The translations under genes and the position numbers were made by a program. A model generated the notes under the pieces. That model worked only from the letters and a program-made list of their open reading frames with translations. It was not told the DNA's origin and did no database searches. From contig NZ_JAKSYH010000153.1 of assembly GCF_022829295.1 (NCBI RefSeq), positions 1 through 64,000 of the forward strand: DNA of 64,000 bases, given 5' to 3'. How positions within the stretch are numbered: position 1 is the stretch's first letter; every line of letters begins with the position of its first letter. Origin of the DNA: Methylobacterium sp. J-088 (GTDB lineage Bacteria; Pseudomonadota; Alphaproteobacteria; Rhizobiales; Beijerinckiaceae). Positions 41,262-49,342 of the stretch are shown here, piece by piece.

Positions 41262-42548
41262 TCAGACGGCCGCGACACCGATCACGGCCCCGCCCGACAG
41301 GACGGCCCGGTAGCCCGAATCGCGCCATGCACCGGCGTCCGCCTCCGGCGTCACGCCGCGGGGCAGGGGCGCCGCCGCGCAGGCCGGGCCGCGGCAGGCG
41401 AGGCCGCCATCGCTGGCGAGCGCGAGGGCCAGGAGGTCCAGCGGCAGGGGCGCGCGATCCGGGTGGGCCAGGGTCGCGGCCAGGTCGGGACGTGTAACCA
41501 GAGCCGTCTCCCCGAGGACCAGCGTGTCGAGGCGCGGCGCACCGGCCGGCGGCGAATCAGAGCGTGGTGAATCCGAGCGTCGTTTACCGCCGTCCGGCGC
41601 GGTGCGCCGGATCAGGGTCGCGGGTGCCCGATGCACCACGTTGAGGCTCCGCACCGTCCAGGGCAGGGTCAGGGCGGCGAGCGCCGGCTCGATCAGGGCG
41701 GGGACGACCATGCGGGTCGGCACGGGCCGCAGCAGGGCGGTCCGGAAACCGGCCTCCTCGAAGGGAATCACCGTCTCCAAGCCTGCCCCGGCCGCGAGCG
41801 CGGCGCCGAGGCCGGTCACGAGCCCGCGCAGGTCGTGGGCGGGCAGCAGCGTCAGGATCCGCTCGTCCGCCGAGAGCGGCAGGGCGTCGCAATGCGCCGC
41901 GATGGCGGCGGCGAGCGCCTCCGCGCTGCGATAGATCGGCCGCTCCGGATCGCTGCCTTCGAAGGTCACGAGGCCGCGGCTGGCGACCGGCTCGGCCACG
42001 CCGCGCTCCAGCGCCATCGCGTCGAGGCTGATCACGCCGTCCGGCACGCCGGGCCCGAAGGCGGCGAGATAGCGCAGGCCGAACTGCCGCATCGCCACGT
42101 GGGTCAGCTCCTCCGCGGGCCGGCGTGCGCCGCGGCGGCCCTCGGTGAGCACGCCGACGAGGTTGGCGGCCTCGATCCCGGCGGCGAGTTGCTCCGGATC
42201 CCAGGCGGCCGGCATCGCGCAGGGCAGGTGCCCAGCCGCCTCGACGGCGAGGTGACCCAGGGCCGCCTCCGCGCCGCCCGAGAACCACAATCCGATCCGG
42301 CTGCCGGCCGGAAGCCGCCACGCGCCGATCCCCCGGGCGAGCCGGCCGACGATCTCGGCGGCGGCCGCGTACGTCCACGTGATCGCCGGGCGCCCGCACC
42401 ACGCGGCCCGGTCGCCCGAATCACGCAGGGCCGTGCGCTGCGGCGCGGCGCGCGCCGCCGCGAACAGGCAGCCGGACAGGCTGCCGGACCGCGCGGACGC
42501 GTCCGGTACGGCCTCGACCGCCCTCTCGGCCACCGCGAACGCGCTCAA
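41262..42548 (-). CDS. Degenerate AMP-binding (acyl-CoA synthetase-like) protein
   Basis: This 428-residue protein resembles the N-terminal domain of the ANL adenylating superfamily. It has ITWTYAAAAEIVGRLARGIGAWRLPAGSRIGLWFSGGAEAAL (overview, about 55-97), LVTFEGSDPERPIYRSAEAL where the ATP loop TSGTTGxPK should be, then ILTLLPAHDLRGLVTGLGAAL. The glycine/threonine-rich P-loop and the catalytic C-terminal lysine region are missing or unrecognisable. Ordinary ligase activity is therefore doubtful. It may be a non-catalytic paralogue. Native base composition argues against recent decay. Confidence 0.7.
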   Translation of the reverse strand: MSAFAVAERAVEAVPDASARSGSLSGCLFAAARAAPQRTALRDSGDRAAWCGRPAITWTYAAAAEIVGRLARGIGAWRLPAGSRIGLWFSGGAEAALGHLAVEAAGHLPCAMPAAWDPEQLAAGIEAANLVGVLTEGRRGARRPAEELTHVAMRQFGLRYLAAFGPGVPDGVISLDAMALERGVAEPVASRGLVTFEGSDPERPIYRSAEALAAAIAAHCDALPLSADERILTLLPAHDLRGLVTGLGAALAAGAGLETVIPFEEAGFRTALLRPVPTRMVVPALIEPALAALTLPWTVRSLNVVHRAPATLIRRTAPDGGKRRSDSPRSDSPPAGAPRLDTLVLGETALVTRPDLAATLAHPDRAPLPLDLLALALASDGGLACRGPACAAAPLPRGVTPEADAGAWRDSGYRAVLSGGAVIGVAAV

Positions 42549-43012
42549 CCCGCCGCCCCCACTGATACTGAAAACCCGCCAGCATGGTCGGCCGATTACG
42601 GTTAACCGACCGCTAAGGCCGCCGGGTAACGGCCAATCCCGATTGCCCCATCGGAGACAAGCTCCCCGCGCCGATCACGTCCTCGTGCGACGTCGCGCTT
42701 GCGGCCAAGCGGGCGGGGGCCTATCGGGGGCCGGCCGCGGCCCGGGGGGTGATCACCGGCCCGCCGGGCCGCGGTGTCAAGCCGCGGTGTCATGCCTTCG
42801 CCTTATTCCAGGGGAAAGGCAGGCCGCCCGGCCGCCGGGGCGGGAGATGCGCGCAGTCAAGCGCCCGTCCCCTCCGATGGCCGGACCGTTTCATCCGGAG
42901 CTCCGGTCGGCGCGCCACGGCGGCGCCCGTCCGGACGGTCCGGCGGACCGGCCGCGAGGCCGGCTCCGCATCAACCCGCTGCACCGTATCGCTTCCTAAG
43001 GGGTCAGAGCCG
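42549..43012. other. Gene-free stretch upstream of ialB
   Basis: These 464 bases lie between divergent genes. There is a tandem GCCGCGGTGTCA pair at about 42770-42792. Readings through it are proline/arginine-rich and unconvincing. The promoter of ialB is expected here. Confidence 0.5.
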
Positions 43013-43798
43013 ATGTCCTTCACCCGCCCTGCGACGCTCGCGCGCGCCGCCCTCCTCGGTTTTGCGGGCCTCGGCCTCGCGGTCGCCCCGGCCCTCGCGC
43101 AGCCCAAGAAGCCTGCGGCCGCAGCGCCTGCTCCGGCCGCGCCGGCGCCGACTGCTCCGGGCACCCCCGCGGCCAACACGCCGGCGGCTCAGACCGGCCC
43201 GCAGATCGTCGCGGTGAAGTCCGAGCCGGGCCAGGCTGACTGGACCAAGGTCTGCGGCAAGGACCAGGCCTCGGGCACCGACATCTGCTACACGACCCGC
43301 GATTTCGTGTCCGACCAGGGTCAGCCGGTGCTAGCGGTGGCGGTCTACGAGATGAAGAACCCCGCTCAGAAGCAGGAGGTGCGCGTGGTGCGCTACCTGC
43401 TGCCGCTCGGCCTGCTGCTGCAGCCGGGCATCCGCTTCAGCATCGACGGCCAGGCGGCGACCGCCGGCCGCTTCGCGGTCTGCTTCCCGAACGGCTGCTT
43501 CGCCGAGGCCGGGGGCGTCGATGCCGGCGTAATCGCCGCGATGAAGAAGGGCACGACCCTCAACGTCTCGGTCCAGAACCAGACCCAGCGCGAGGTCACC
43601 TTCGCGGTGCCGCTGACCGGCTTCGGCAAGGCCTTCGACGGCCCGGCGATCGACCCGAAGGTGCTCGAGGAGCAGCAGAAGAAGCTCCAGGCGGAGCTGG
43701 AGAAGCGCTCCGAGGACATGCGCAAGAAGCTGGAGCAGCAGGGCGGTGCCGCCGCGGGCGCTGCCCCGGCCGCCGGCACCGCTCCGGCCGCGAAGTAA
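43013..43798 (+). CDS. Invasion-associated locus B (IalB) family protein
   Basis: This 261-residue exported protein has a signal peptide at residues 1-29 (AALLGFAGLGLAVAPALA, cut before QPKKPA), an Ala/Pro linker to about residue 62, then the IalB domain: WTKVCGKD, DICYTTRDFVSDQG, RYLLPLGLLLQPGIRFSIDG and CFPNGCFAEAG. The paired cysteines probably form disulfides. A coiled-coil-prone tail (LEEQQKKLQAELEKRSEDMRKKL) and an Ala-rich end follow. IalB was named in Bartonella erythrocyte invasion; in free-living relatives the role is unknown, likely periplasmic or outer-surface. Confidence 0.85.
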   Translation: MSFTRPATLARAALLGFAGLGLAVAPALAQPKKPAAAAPAPAAPAPTAPGTPAANTPAAQTGPQIVAVKSEPGQADWTKVCGKDQASGTDICYTTRDFVSDQGQPVLAVAVYEMKNPAQKQEVRVVRYLLPLGLLLQPGIRFSIDGQAATAGRFAVCFPNGCFAEAGGVDAGVIAAMKKGTTLNVSVQNQTQREVTFAVPLTGFGKAFDGPAIDPKVLEEQQKKLQAELEKRSEDMRKKLEQQGGAAAGAAPAAGTAPAAK

Positions 43799-43823
43799 GC
43801 CGGCCGCAGGGTCGCGGTTATCC

Positions 43824-43853
43824 GGAGGGCCGGGCCGCGAGGTCCGGCCCTCC
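43824..43853 (+). terminator. Probable terminator hairpin after ialB
   Basis: GGAGGGCCGG pairs perfectly with CCGGCCCTCC across a ten-base loop, 25 bases after the ialB stop. There is no T-run, so it may be a weak intrinsic terminator or a processing/stability hairpin. Confidence 0.45.
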
Positions 43854-44089
43854 GCGTCTGGCCAGCCGCGGCCTCGTCCCGTCTGCAAGTTCGTAGCCTC
43901 AGAGGTCGCCCGCTGCGCCGACGATGACCGCAGCGATCCCCTCGCCTTGCTTGCGTTGCAGATTCACACTTCGGGTTTGGGATCGTCGTGCGGTTGCCAA
44001 GCGGGGCAGCCCGACTGGCTCATGCGCCCTCCCTCACCCTCTACGAGCCTGCGGAGTCACAGATCGGCTTCGGCCATACGGCCTCAAGA

Positions 44090-44280
44090 CAGGGCGCGGG
44101 TCCCCTCTCTCCCCGCAAGCGGAGCTACGATGTTCGCAGATCTCGCTTGGAAAGGCGAAGGCGGCTCCGCGCGTCTCCCTCCCCCCTCTGCGGGGGAGGG
44201 AGAGAAGCGGTGCCGTTCGCGCATGTTCTACGATAGACGTGTGAATCCCCAAGCCCGCACGGGAGAGAGGGGGCACGTCG
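44090..44280. repeat. Diverged palindromic repeat cluster, family 1
   Basis: This contains GCGCGGGTCCCCTCTC (the reverse complement of the ends at 47978 and 56698), CTCCCTCCCCCCTCTGCGGGGGAGGGAGAG as a strong palindrome, and GCACGGGAGAGAGGGG. An outer GATTCACAC ... GTGTGAATC pair (about 43962 and 44240) encloses most of the cluster. It fills the otherwise gene-free 43854-44341. Confidence 0.6.
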
Positions 44281-44341
44281 CGCCCGCGCGAGCCGCGGCG
44301 TGAACGGCGAAGCCTCTCGAAGATCGGGGAGGGCGGCGGCC

Positions 44342-45331
44342 CTACCGGATCCCCATCGGGCCCGGCCCCGGCAGGACGAACAGGACCCGCAGGTCCTGAT
44401 CCGGCACGTAGTCCCGCGCCTCCCAGCGAACCGTGGCTGGCCCGATTTTCCGGATGCCGGTGCGGCAGAAGCTCACGATCGCCTCCGGAATCCCCTTGTC
44501 CACCGTCAGGGTGAAGCGCCCGATCGGCGAAGCCCAGTTGCGCGCCGTGGTCACGATGTAGGGCACCACGAAGGCCCGCAGGTATCCGCTCGCGTTCCGC
44601 GCCCTGGCGTGCAGACGCCGGATCGCCGCGAGCCCCGGATCGTCCAGGCAGTAGGTCGCCCGGTAGCTGTCGCGGGACGCTTCCTTCAGATCGAGGACAT
44701 GGAACCCGCTCACCGGGGCGTAGCTGTGCGCGATCCGGACGTCCTTCCCCGGGGGGAAGGTCTGCAGCCAGTGGAACTTCGCCTCGCTGCGCCAGAGCCC
44801 CTCGGTCATCCCCTCGGCGTCCGGGAACAGGCCGGCCTTGACCAGCTCCGCCCAGGCGGCGGTGTCGATCTGCTTCTGGGCCGCCACCAGCTCGGAGACC
44901 CGCAGCGGGTTGAGCGGCAGGCCGTGGCGGCGCAACAGGTCGGTGACCTCGCGCTCGCCCACGAAGGCGCGCTCCTCCAGCTCCGGCTCGACCGGATGGC
45001 CATCCACCGTGACGGTGAAGCCGACGAAGTTCGCGCGCTCGGGCTGCGGCAGCTTGAGGGCCGAGAAGCTGAGCACGCGGCCGTCGATCGGCGGCAGCGG
45101 GAACGCGATCCGCACCGTGCGCGGCGCCTCCACTTGGCTGCGGAACACGTAGGTCACGTCGATTCGCGCGCGGCTGATCGAGAGATCCTCGCTCGCCAGC
45201 GCGATGCCCGGCTCCGGCACGAGGATCAGCCCGCCGGCATCGAGCTCCGCGGCGCTGTCGTTGGCCCACGCCGGGGCGCAGAACAGGGCGACGGCGAGGA
45301 GCAGGGCGGCGGATCGGAATCGGGCGACCAT
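44342..45331 (-). CDS. DUF4424 family exported protein
   Basis: This 329-residue protein has a signal peptide at residues 1-23 (SAALLLAVALFCAPAWA), followed directly by the DUF4424 opening NDSAAELDAGGLILVPEPGIALASEDLSISR (overview, 24-54). It continues with VTYVFRSQVEAPRTVRIAFPLPP and later YAPVSGFHVLD. The fold is likely a beta-sandwich in the periplasm. Function is unestablished for the family. A Cys in DSYRATYCLDD and another in IVSFCRTGI may pair. Confidence 0.85.
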   Translation of the reverse strand: MVARFRSAALLLAVALFCAPAWANDSAAELDAGGLILVPEPGIALASEDLSISRARIDVTYVFRSQVEAPRTVRIAFPLPPIDGRVLSFSALKLPQPERANFVGFTVTVDGHPVEPELEERAFVGEREVTDLLRRHGLPLNPLRVSELVAAQKQIDTAAWAELVKAGLFPDAEGMTEGLWRSEAKFHWLQTFPPGKDVRIAHSYAPVSGFHVLDLKEASRDSYRATYCLDDPGLAAIRRLHARARNASGYLRAFVVPYIVTTARNWASPIGRFTLTVDKGIPEAIVSFCRTGIRKIGPATVRWEARDYVPDQDLRVLFVLPGPGPMGIR

Positions 45332-45417
45332 ATGGCGTCGGGCTCGTCCGACGGCAGCGGCCGTCGCCTGAGGCTACCGCGGGGCCCTTGTCGAAAGCTT
45401 GACGGTCCCCGCGCCGC

Positions 45418-45756
45418 TCAGTTCGTAGCGCGGGCGCGCATCCGGTAGGCGCCGGCATCGTCGCGCACGAACATCTCGGCGATGCCGGCGTGGCGCAGGG
45501 CCTCGCCCGACGTATCGGGCAGGAGGTTCTGCTCCGACACGTAGGCGACGTACTCGGTCTCGGCGTTCTCGGCCAGCAGGTGGTAGAATGGCTGGTCCTT
45601 GCGCGGCCGGACCTCCTCGGGGATCGCCAGCCACCATTCCTCGGTGTTGTCGAAGACCGGGTCGACGTCGAACACGACGCCCCGGAAGGGGTAGATCCGG
45701 TGGCGCACCACGGCGCCGATGGCGAATTTCGCGGTTCTCAGGGTTACGTCCGTCAT
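45418..45756 (-). CDS. hspQ: Heat shock protein HspQ (YccV-like, hemimethylated-DNA-binding domain)
   Basis: This 112-residue cytoplasmic protein has the HspQ core: KFAIGAVVRHRIYPFRGVVFDVDPVF, then PFYHLLAENAETEYVAYVSEQNLLPD. In enterobacteria HspQ acts as a Lon specificity factor and affects DnaA stability. The C-terminal extension after about residue 85 is typical for alphaproteobacteria. It stands alone, with an 86-base gap to the DUF4424 gene on the same strand. Confidence 0.9.
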   Translation of the reverse strand: MTDVTLRTAKFAIGAVVRHRIYPFRGVVFDVDPVFDNTEEWWLAIPEEVRPRKDQPFYHLLAENAETEYVAYVSEQNLLPDTSGEALRHAGIAEMFVRDDAGAYRMRARATN

Positions 45757-45803
45757 GGTTCAGTCCGTCCAGACCGGACAGATAGGACCGAAGACGGGGC
45801 CTG

Positions 45804-46553
45804 TCATCCGCCCCGGTTCGCGTCCGCGGATTCGGGGAGGCGGATGCCGAGCTCGGCCGCGATCGCCCGCGCGGTGGCCTCGCGCCGGGCGGTGAGGTCG
45901 GCGGCGCGTGCCCGGGCCGCCGCCACGATGGCGGGCGGGGCGGTCCCGGGGGTGCCGCTGTCGAAGGGCGGCTCGGGGGCGTACTGCATCCCGAGCTGGA
46001 TACCCTGCGCGGCCTCGGCACCCCGCAATTCGGCGGCGAGGCGCAAGGCCCCGTCGATCCCCGCGGTGACGCCGGCCGCGAACACCCAGGTGCGGCTCTC
46101 CGCATCGCGGTCGATCACCACCCGCGCATCCACCGGCTCGGCCCCGAAGAAGGGCAGGAGATGGACCGCGTTCCAGTAGGTCGTCGCCCGGCGCCCCACC
46201 AGGAGGCCCGCCGCCCCGAGGAGGAGCGCGCCGGTGCAGACCGACAGGACGTGCGAGGCGCCCCCGGCCTGCTGCCGGATCCAGCCGAGCACGGCGGGAT
46301 CGCGCATCAGCGCCTCCTGGCCCTGGCCGCCCGGGACGTGGAGCACGTCGAGCCGGGGCGCCGCGTCCAGGGTCGCGTCCGGCAGGATCCGCAGGCCGCG
46401 CACGTCGCGCACCGGATCTGGGGTGGCCGCGTAGATCCGGTAGGTGCTGTTCGGGATCCGGGCCAGGATCTCGAACGGGCCGGTGAGGTCGATCTGGTCG
46501 AGCCCTTCGAACAGGAGCGAGCCGATCTGCAGGTGGGTGTCGGGGGGAATCAT
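45804..46553 (-). CDS. DJ-1/PfpI family protein (isonitrile hydratase/GATase1-like)
   Basis: The ATG at 46553 follows GGAGGCC (249 residues). The nucleophile cysteine is in LSVCTGALLLGAAGLL (about residue 105), with VPGGQGQEALM earlier and the acid in the first strand (FEGLDQIDLTGPFEILARI). This is the subgroup that includes isonitrile hydratase InhA of Pseudomonas, but the substrate cannot be inferred. The gene is divergent, 53 bases from a GlxA-type regulator containing a related domain, so it is a likely regulatory target. Confidence 0.85.
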   Translation of the reverse strand: MIPPDTHLQIGSLLFEGLDQIDLTGPFEILARIPNSTYRIYAATPDPVRDVRGLRILPDATLDAAPRLDVLHVPGGQGQEALMRDPAVLGWIRQQAGGASHVLSVCTGALLLGAAGLLVGRRATTYWNAVHLLPFFGAEPVDARVVIDRDAESRTWVFAAGVTAGIDGALRLAAELRGAEAAQGIQLGMQYAPEPPFDSGTPGTAPPAIVAAARARAADLTARREATARAIAAELGIRLPESADANRGG

Positions 46554-46606
46554 CGGAGGCCTCCGGGGTGGACAGGGCGACCCTACCGCGTCACGCTCTG
46601 GCGCGA

Positions 46607-47590
46607 ATGACAAAGAGCCCTCGTTTTCCGCCAGATGCCCCGCGGGTCGTGGAGGTGCTGGCCTTCCCGGCGGTGCAGCTCCTCGACGTGGCGGGCCCGC
46701 TCCAGGTTTTTGCCACCGCCAACGAGCATGGCGGCGTGGGCCAGCCTTACGCGCCGCGGGTGATCGCGGCGGGCGCGCCGCATCTGACCGCTTCGGCCGG
46801 CCTGCGGCTGGTGGCGGAGCCGCTGCCGGATCTCGACACGCCGGTGGACACGCTGGTGATCGCAGGCGGCCCCGGTGTCCTGGCGGCCTGCGACGACGCA
46901 GCGCTGGTGGCCTGGGTGCGGGCGCAGGCCGGACGGGCGCGCCGGGTCGCCTCGGTCTGCACCGGGGCGTTCCTGCTCGGCGCGACCGGGCTCCTCGATG
47001 GGCGGCAGGCCGTGACCCACTGGAAGCATTGCGGGGCGCTCGCCAAACGCTACCCCCGAATCCGGGTCGAGCCAGACCCGATCTTCGTGCGCGACGGTCC
47101 GGTCTGGTCGTCGGCGGGGGTCACGGCGGGGATCGATCTGGCGCTCGCGCTGGTCGAGGCGGATCTCGGCCGCCCCCTCGCCCTGGCGGTTGCGCGCCAC
47201 CTCGTGATGTTCCTGAAGCGCCCGGGGGGGCAAGCGCAGTTCAGCGCGGCGCTGGCCCTCCAGGCGGGCGAGGAGCGGTTCGGGGCGCTCCACGCCTATA
47301 TCGCGGAGAATCTGTCGGGGGATCTCGCGCTTCCGGCGCTCGCCGCGGCGGCGGGGATGAGCGCGCGCAGCCTCAGCCGGCACTACCAAGCGGCGACCGG
47401 CCTCTCCCCGGCCAAAGCCGTGGAGCGCCTGCGGGTGGAGGCGGCCCGCCGGGCGCTGGCCGAGACGGCGCAGCCGGTCAAGCGCATCGCCCGGGCCTGC
47501 GGCTTCGGCTCCGAGGAGACGATGCGGCGCAGTTTTTTAAGGCATGTCACGGCGACGCCGCAGGATTATCGGGCGCGGTTTGGGCGGTGA
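46607..47590 (+). CDS. GlxA family AraC-type transcriptional regulator
   Basis: The ATG at 46607 gives 327 residues. The N-terminal DJ-1/PfpI-like sensor domain (LLDVAGPLQVFATANE, then VASVCTGAFLLGATGLLDGR) precedes a C-terminal AraC DNA-binding domain with two helix-turn-helices (LALPALAAAAGMSARSLSRHY and QPVKRIARACGFGSEETMRRSF). It probably controls itself and the divergent DJ-1/PfpI gene from the 53-base gap between them. Confidence 0.9.
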   Translation: MTKSPRFPPDAPRVVEVLAFPAVQLLDVAGPLQVFATANEHGGVGQPYAPRVIAAGAPHLTASAGLRLVAEPLPDLDTPVDTLVIAGGPGVLAACDDAALVAWVRAQAGRARRVASVCTGAFLLGATGLLDGRQAVTHWKHCGALAKRYPRIRVEPDPIFVRDGPVWSSAGVTAGIDLALALVEADLGRPLALAVARHLVMFLKRPGGQAQFSAALALQAGEERFGALHAYIAENLSGDLALPALAAAAGMSARSLSRHYQAATGLSPAKAVERLRVEAARRALAETAQPVKRIARACGFGSEETMRRSFLRHVTATPQDYRARFGR

Positions 47591-47837
47591 TCACACGGTC
47601 TCGCGGCGTTCGAGGGTTGCGAGGATGGTCTCGCGCACGCCGTCGCGGTTCTTATGGATGTCCGCATTCGTGATGCGCCGCAGGGTGCGGGCTCGCGGGA
47701 TCGACTTGGTCACCGCCCGGCTCCGGCAGTGTGGTCGCGGATCGTGGGGATGGTACGGACGCTTCGCTTGCGCGGGCCTGACCCGACGAGCCGTTCGGGT
47801 CAGTTCGAAGCCAACGCCGGCGGCAGGACGCAACGCA

Positions 47838-47978
47838 CCCCCTCTCCCGTGCGGGAGAGGGTTGGGGTGAGGGACTAGGACCCTCAGGATAGGTCGTGCG
47901 ATTGACACGCCAACAGGGCGAGCCTTTTTCGGATAGACCTGATCCCTCACCCTGCCCCTCTCCCGCACGGGAGAGGGG
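47838..47978. repeat. Paired palindromic (REP/BIME-like) repeat, family 1
   Basis: Two head-to-head copies are present: CCCTCTCCCGTGCGGGAGAGGG plus TTGGGGTGAGGG at 47838-47874, and TCCCTCACCCTG plus CCCTCTCCCGCACGGGAGAGGG at 47943-47978. A roughly 70-base spacer containing CCTCAGGATA separates them, and GGACCCGCG follows. The same layout recurs at 56563-56698. The rest of 47591-48035 shows no gene. Confidence 0.88.
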
Positions 47979-48035
47979 ACCCGCGCTTCGCCCTGTCGCC
48001 GTTCTGCAGCAAACGATGCGCGGATCCGGCCCCAC

Positions 48036-49085
48036 TCACCCCAGCTGATACACGGCGGCCAGCTCCGGATCCTTCGCGGCCACGAGCTTCGCCAGATCCA
48101 CGATGACCTTGGCCTGCTTCCAGGTGGCGTCGTCCTGCATCTTGCCGTCGAGCATCACGGCGCCGGTTCCGTCCGGCATGGCCTCGACGATCCGGGCCGC
48201 GAAGGCCACCTCGGCTGGGTCTGGGGCGAAGACCGTCTTGGCGATCGTGACCTGGCTCGGATGCAGCGTCCAGGCGCCGGCGCAGCCCATCAGGAAGGCG
48301 TTGCGGAACTGCGATTCGCAGGCATCGCCATCGGAGAAATCGCCGAACGGGCCGTAGAAGGCCTTGATGCCGTTGGCCATGCAGGCATCGACCATCCTGG
48401 CGATCGTGTAGTGCCAGAGATCCTGCTGCGCCGTGGCCCGGGGGGCGTCGCCGGAGGGATCGCTGAGCACCCGGTAATCCGGATGGCCGCCGCCGACCCG
48501 GGTGGTCTTCATGCCGCGGGACGCCGCGAGATCCGCCGGGCCAAGGCTCATGCCGTGCATCCGCGGCGAGGCCGACGCGATGGCGTCGACATTGGCCACG
48601 CCCTCGGCAGTCTCCAGGATCGCGTGGACCAGGATCGGCTTCGTCACCCCGTGGCGCGCCTCGAGCTGTGCGAGGAGCTGATCGATGTAGTGGATGTCCC
48701 ACGGGCCCTCGACCTTGGGCACCATCACGACGTCGAGCTTGTCGCCGACCTCGGCCACGATCGTGAACAGGTCGTCCAAGATCCAGGGGGAGTTGAGGGC
48801 GTTGATCCGGGTCCAGAGGCCGGTGCCCGTGGCGGCGAAGTCGGTGGCCTGGGCCATGGCCACGAAGCCCTTGCGGGCCGCCTCCTTCTGGTCGGCCGGG
48901 ACCGCGTCCTCCAGGTTGCCCAGCACCACGTCGACCGTGCCGGCGAGGTCCGGCACCCGGGCGCGGACCTTGTCGTTGTGCGGCGGGACGAAGTGGATCA
49001 TCCGCTCCAGCCGCACCGGAAGCTCGCGGAACGGGGCCGGCGCGCCGGTGGCGAGGGGCTGGAAGAAGCGGCGGGGCAGTTTCAT
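48036..49085 (-). CDS. HpcH/HpaI aldolase/citrate lyase family, malyl-CoA-lyase-like
   Basis: The ATG at 49085 gives 349 residues. It is a CitE/Mcl-type TIM barrel using Mg2+ and an acyl-CoA. Motifs are [17 protein letters not shown] (acid pair), [68 protein letters not shown] and [15 protein letters not shown]. These match L-malyl-CoA/beta-methylmalyl-CoA lyases. It is clearly unlike the serine-cycle MclA sequence I remember from Methylobacterium, so it is probably a second paralogue. The exact acyl-CoA is unknown, and no serine-cycle genes are adjacent. Confidence 0.82.
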   Translation of the reverse strand: MKLPRRFFQPLATGAPAPFRELPVRLERMIHFVPPHNDKVRARVPDLAGTVDVVLGNLEDAVPADQKEAARKGFVAMAQATDFAATGTGLWTRINALNSPWILDDLFTIVAEVGDKLDVVMVPKVEGPWDIHYIDQLLAQLEARHGVTKPILVHAILETAEGVANVDAIASASPRMHGMSLGPADLAASRGMKTTRVGGGHPDYRVLSDPSGDAPRATAQQDLWHYTIARMVDACMANGIKAFYGPFGDFSDGDACESQFRNAFLMGCAGAWTLHPSQVTIAKTVFAPDPAEVAFAARIVEAMPDGTGAVMLDGKMQDDATWKQAKVIVDLAKLVAAKDPELAAVYQLG

Positions 49086-49176
49086 CGGGGCCTCTTGTAC
49101 GGGCTGGCGTCTGCCCCCGTTAGAGCCGTTCCCGATCGCATTGCAATCGGGAACACGGGCATGTCCCCGAACACGA

Positions 49177-49332
49177 TCCTGGATTCCAAAGGACGAGTCC
49201 TTTGGCGGGTGCAGGGCAGGGCTCTGCTGTACGGATCCTGGACCCCCGAAGAGGGGTCCAGGATCCGTAGGCCGGGGTTTCACCCCGCCACCCCACCAAA
49301 GGGACCCGGTCCCTTTGGAAACCCAGGACCTT
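49177..49332. repeat. GC-rich palindromic intergenic repeat, family 2
   Basis: CCAAAGGACGAGTCCTTTGG, ATCCTGGACCCCCGAAGAGGGGTCCAGGAT and CCAAAGGGACCCGGTCCCTTTGG are successive palindromes, with the same architecture as 34372-34475. Just upstream is CCCGATCGCATTGCAATCGGG (about 49128-49148), another hairpin. Together they occupy the gap between the 3' end of the DUF2778 gene and the 5' end of the lyase gene. Confidence 0.65.
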
Positions 49333-49342
49333 CGCGCGGTGG

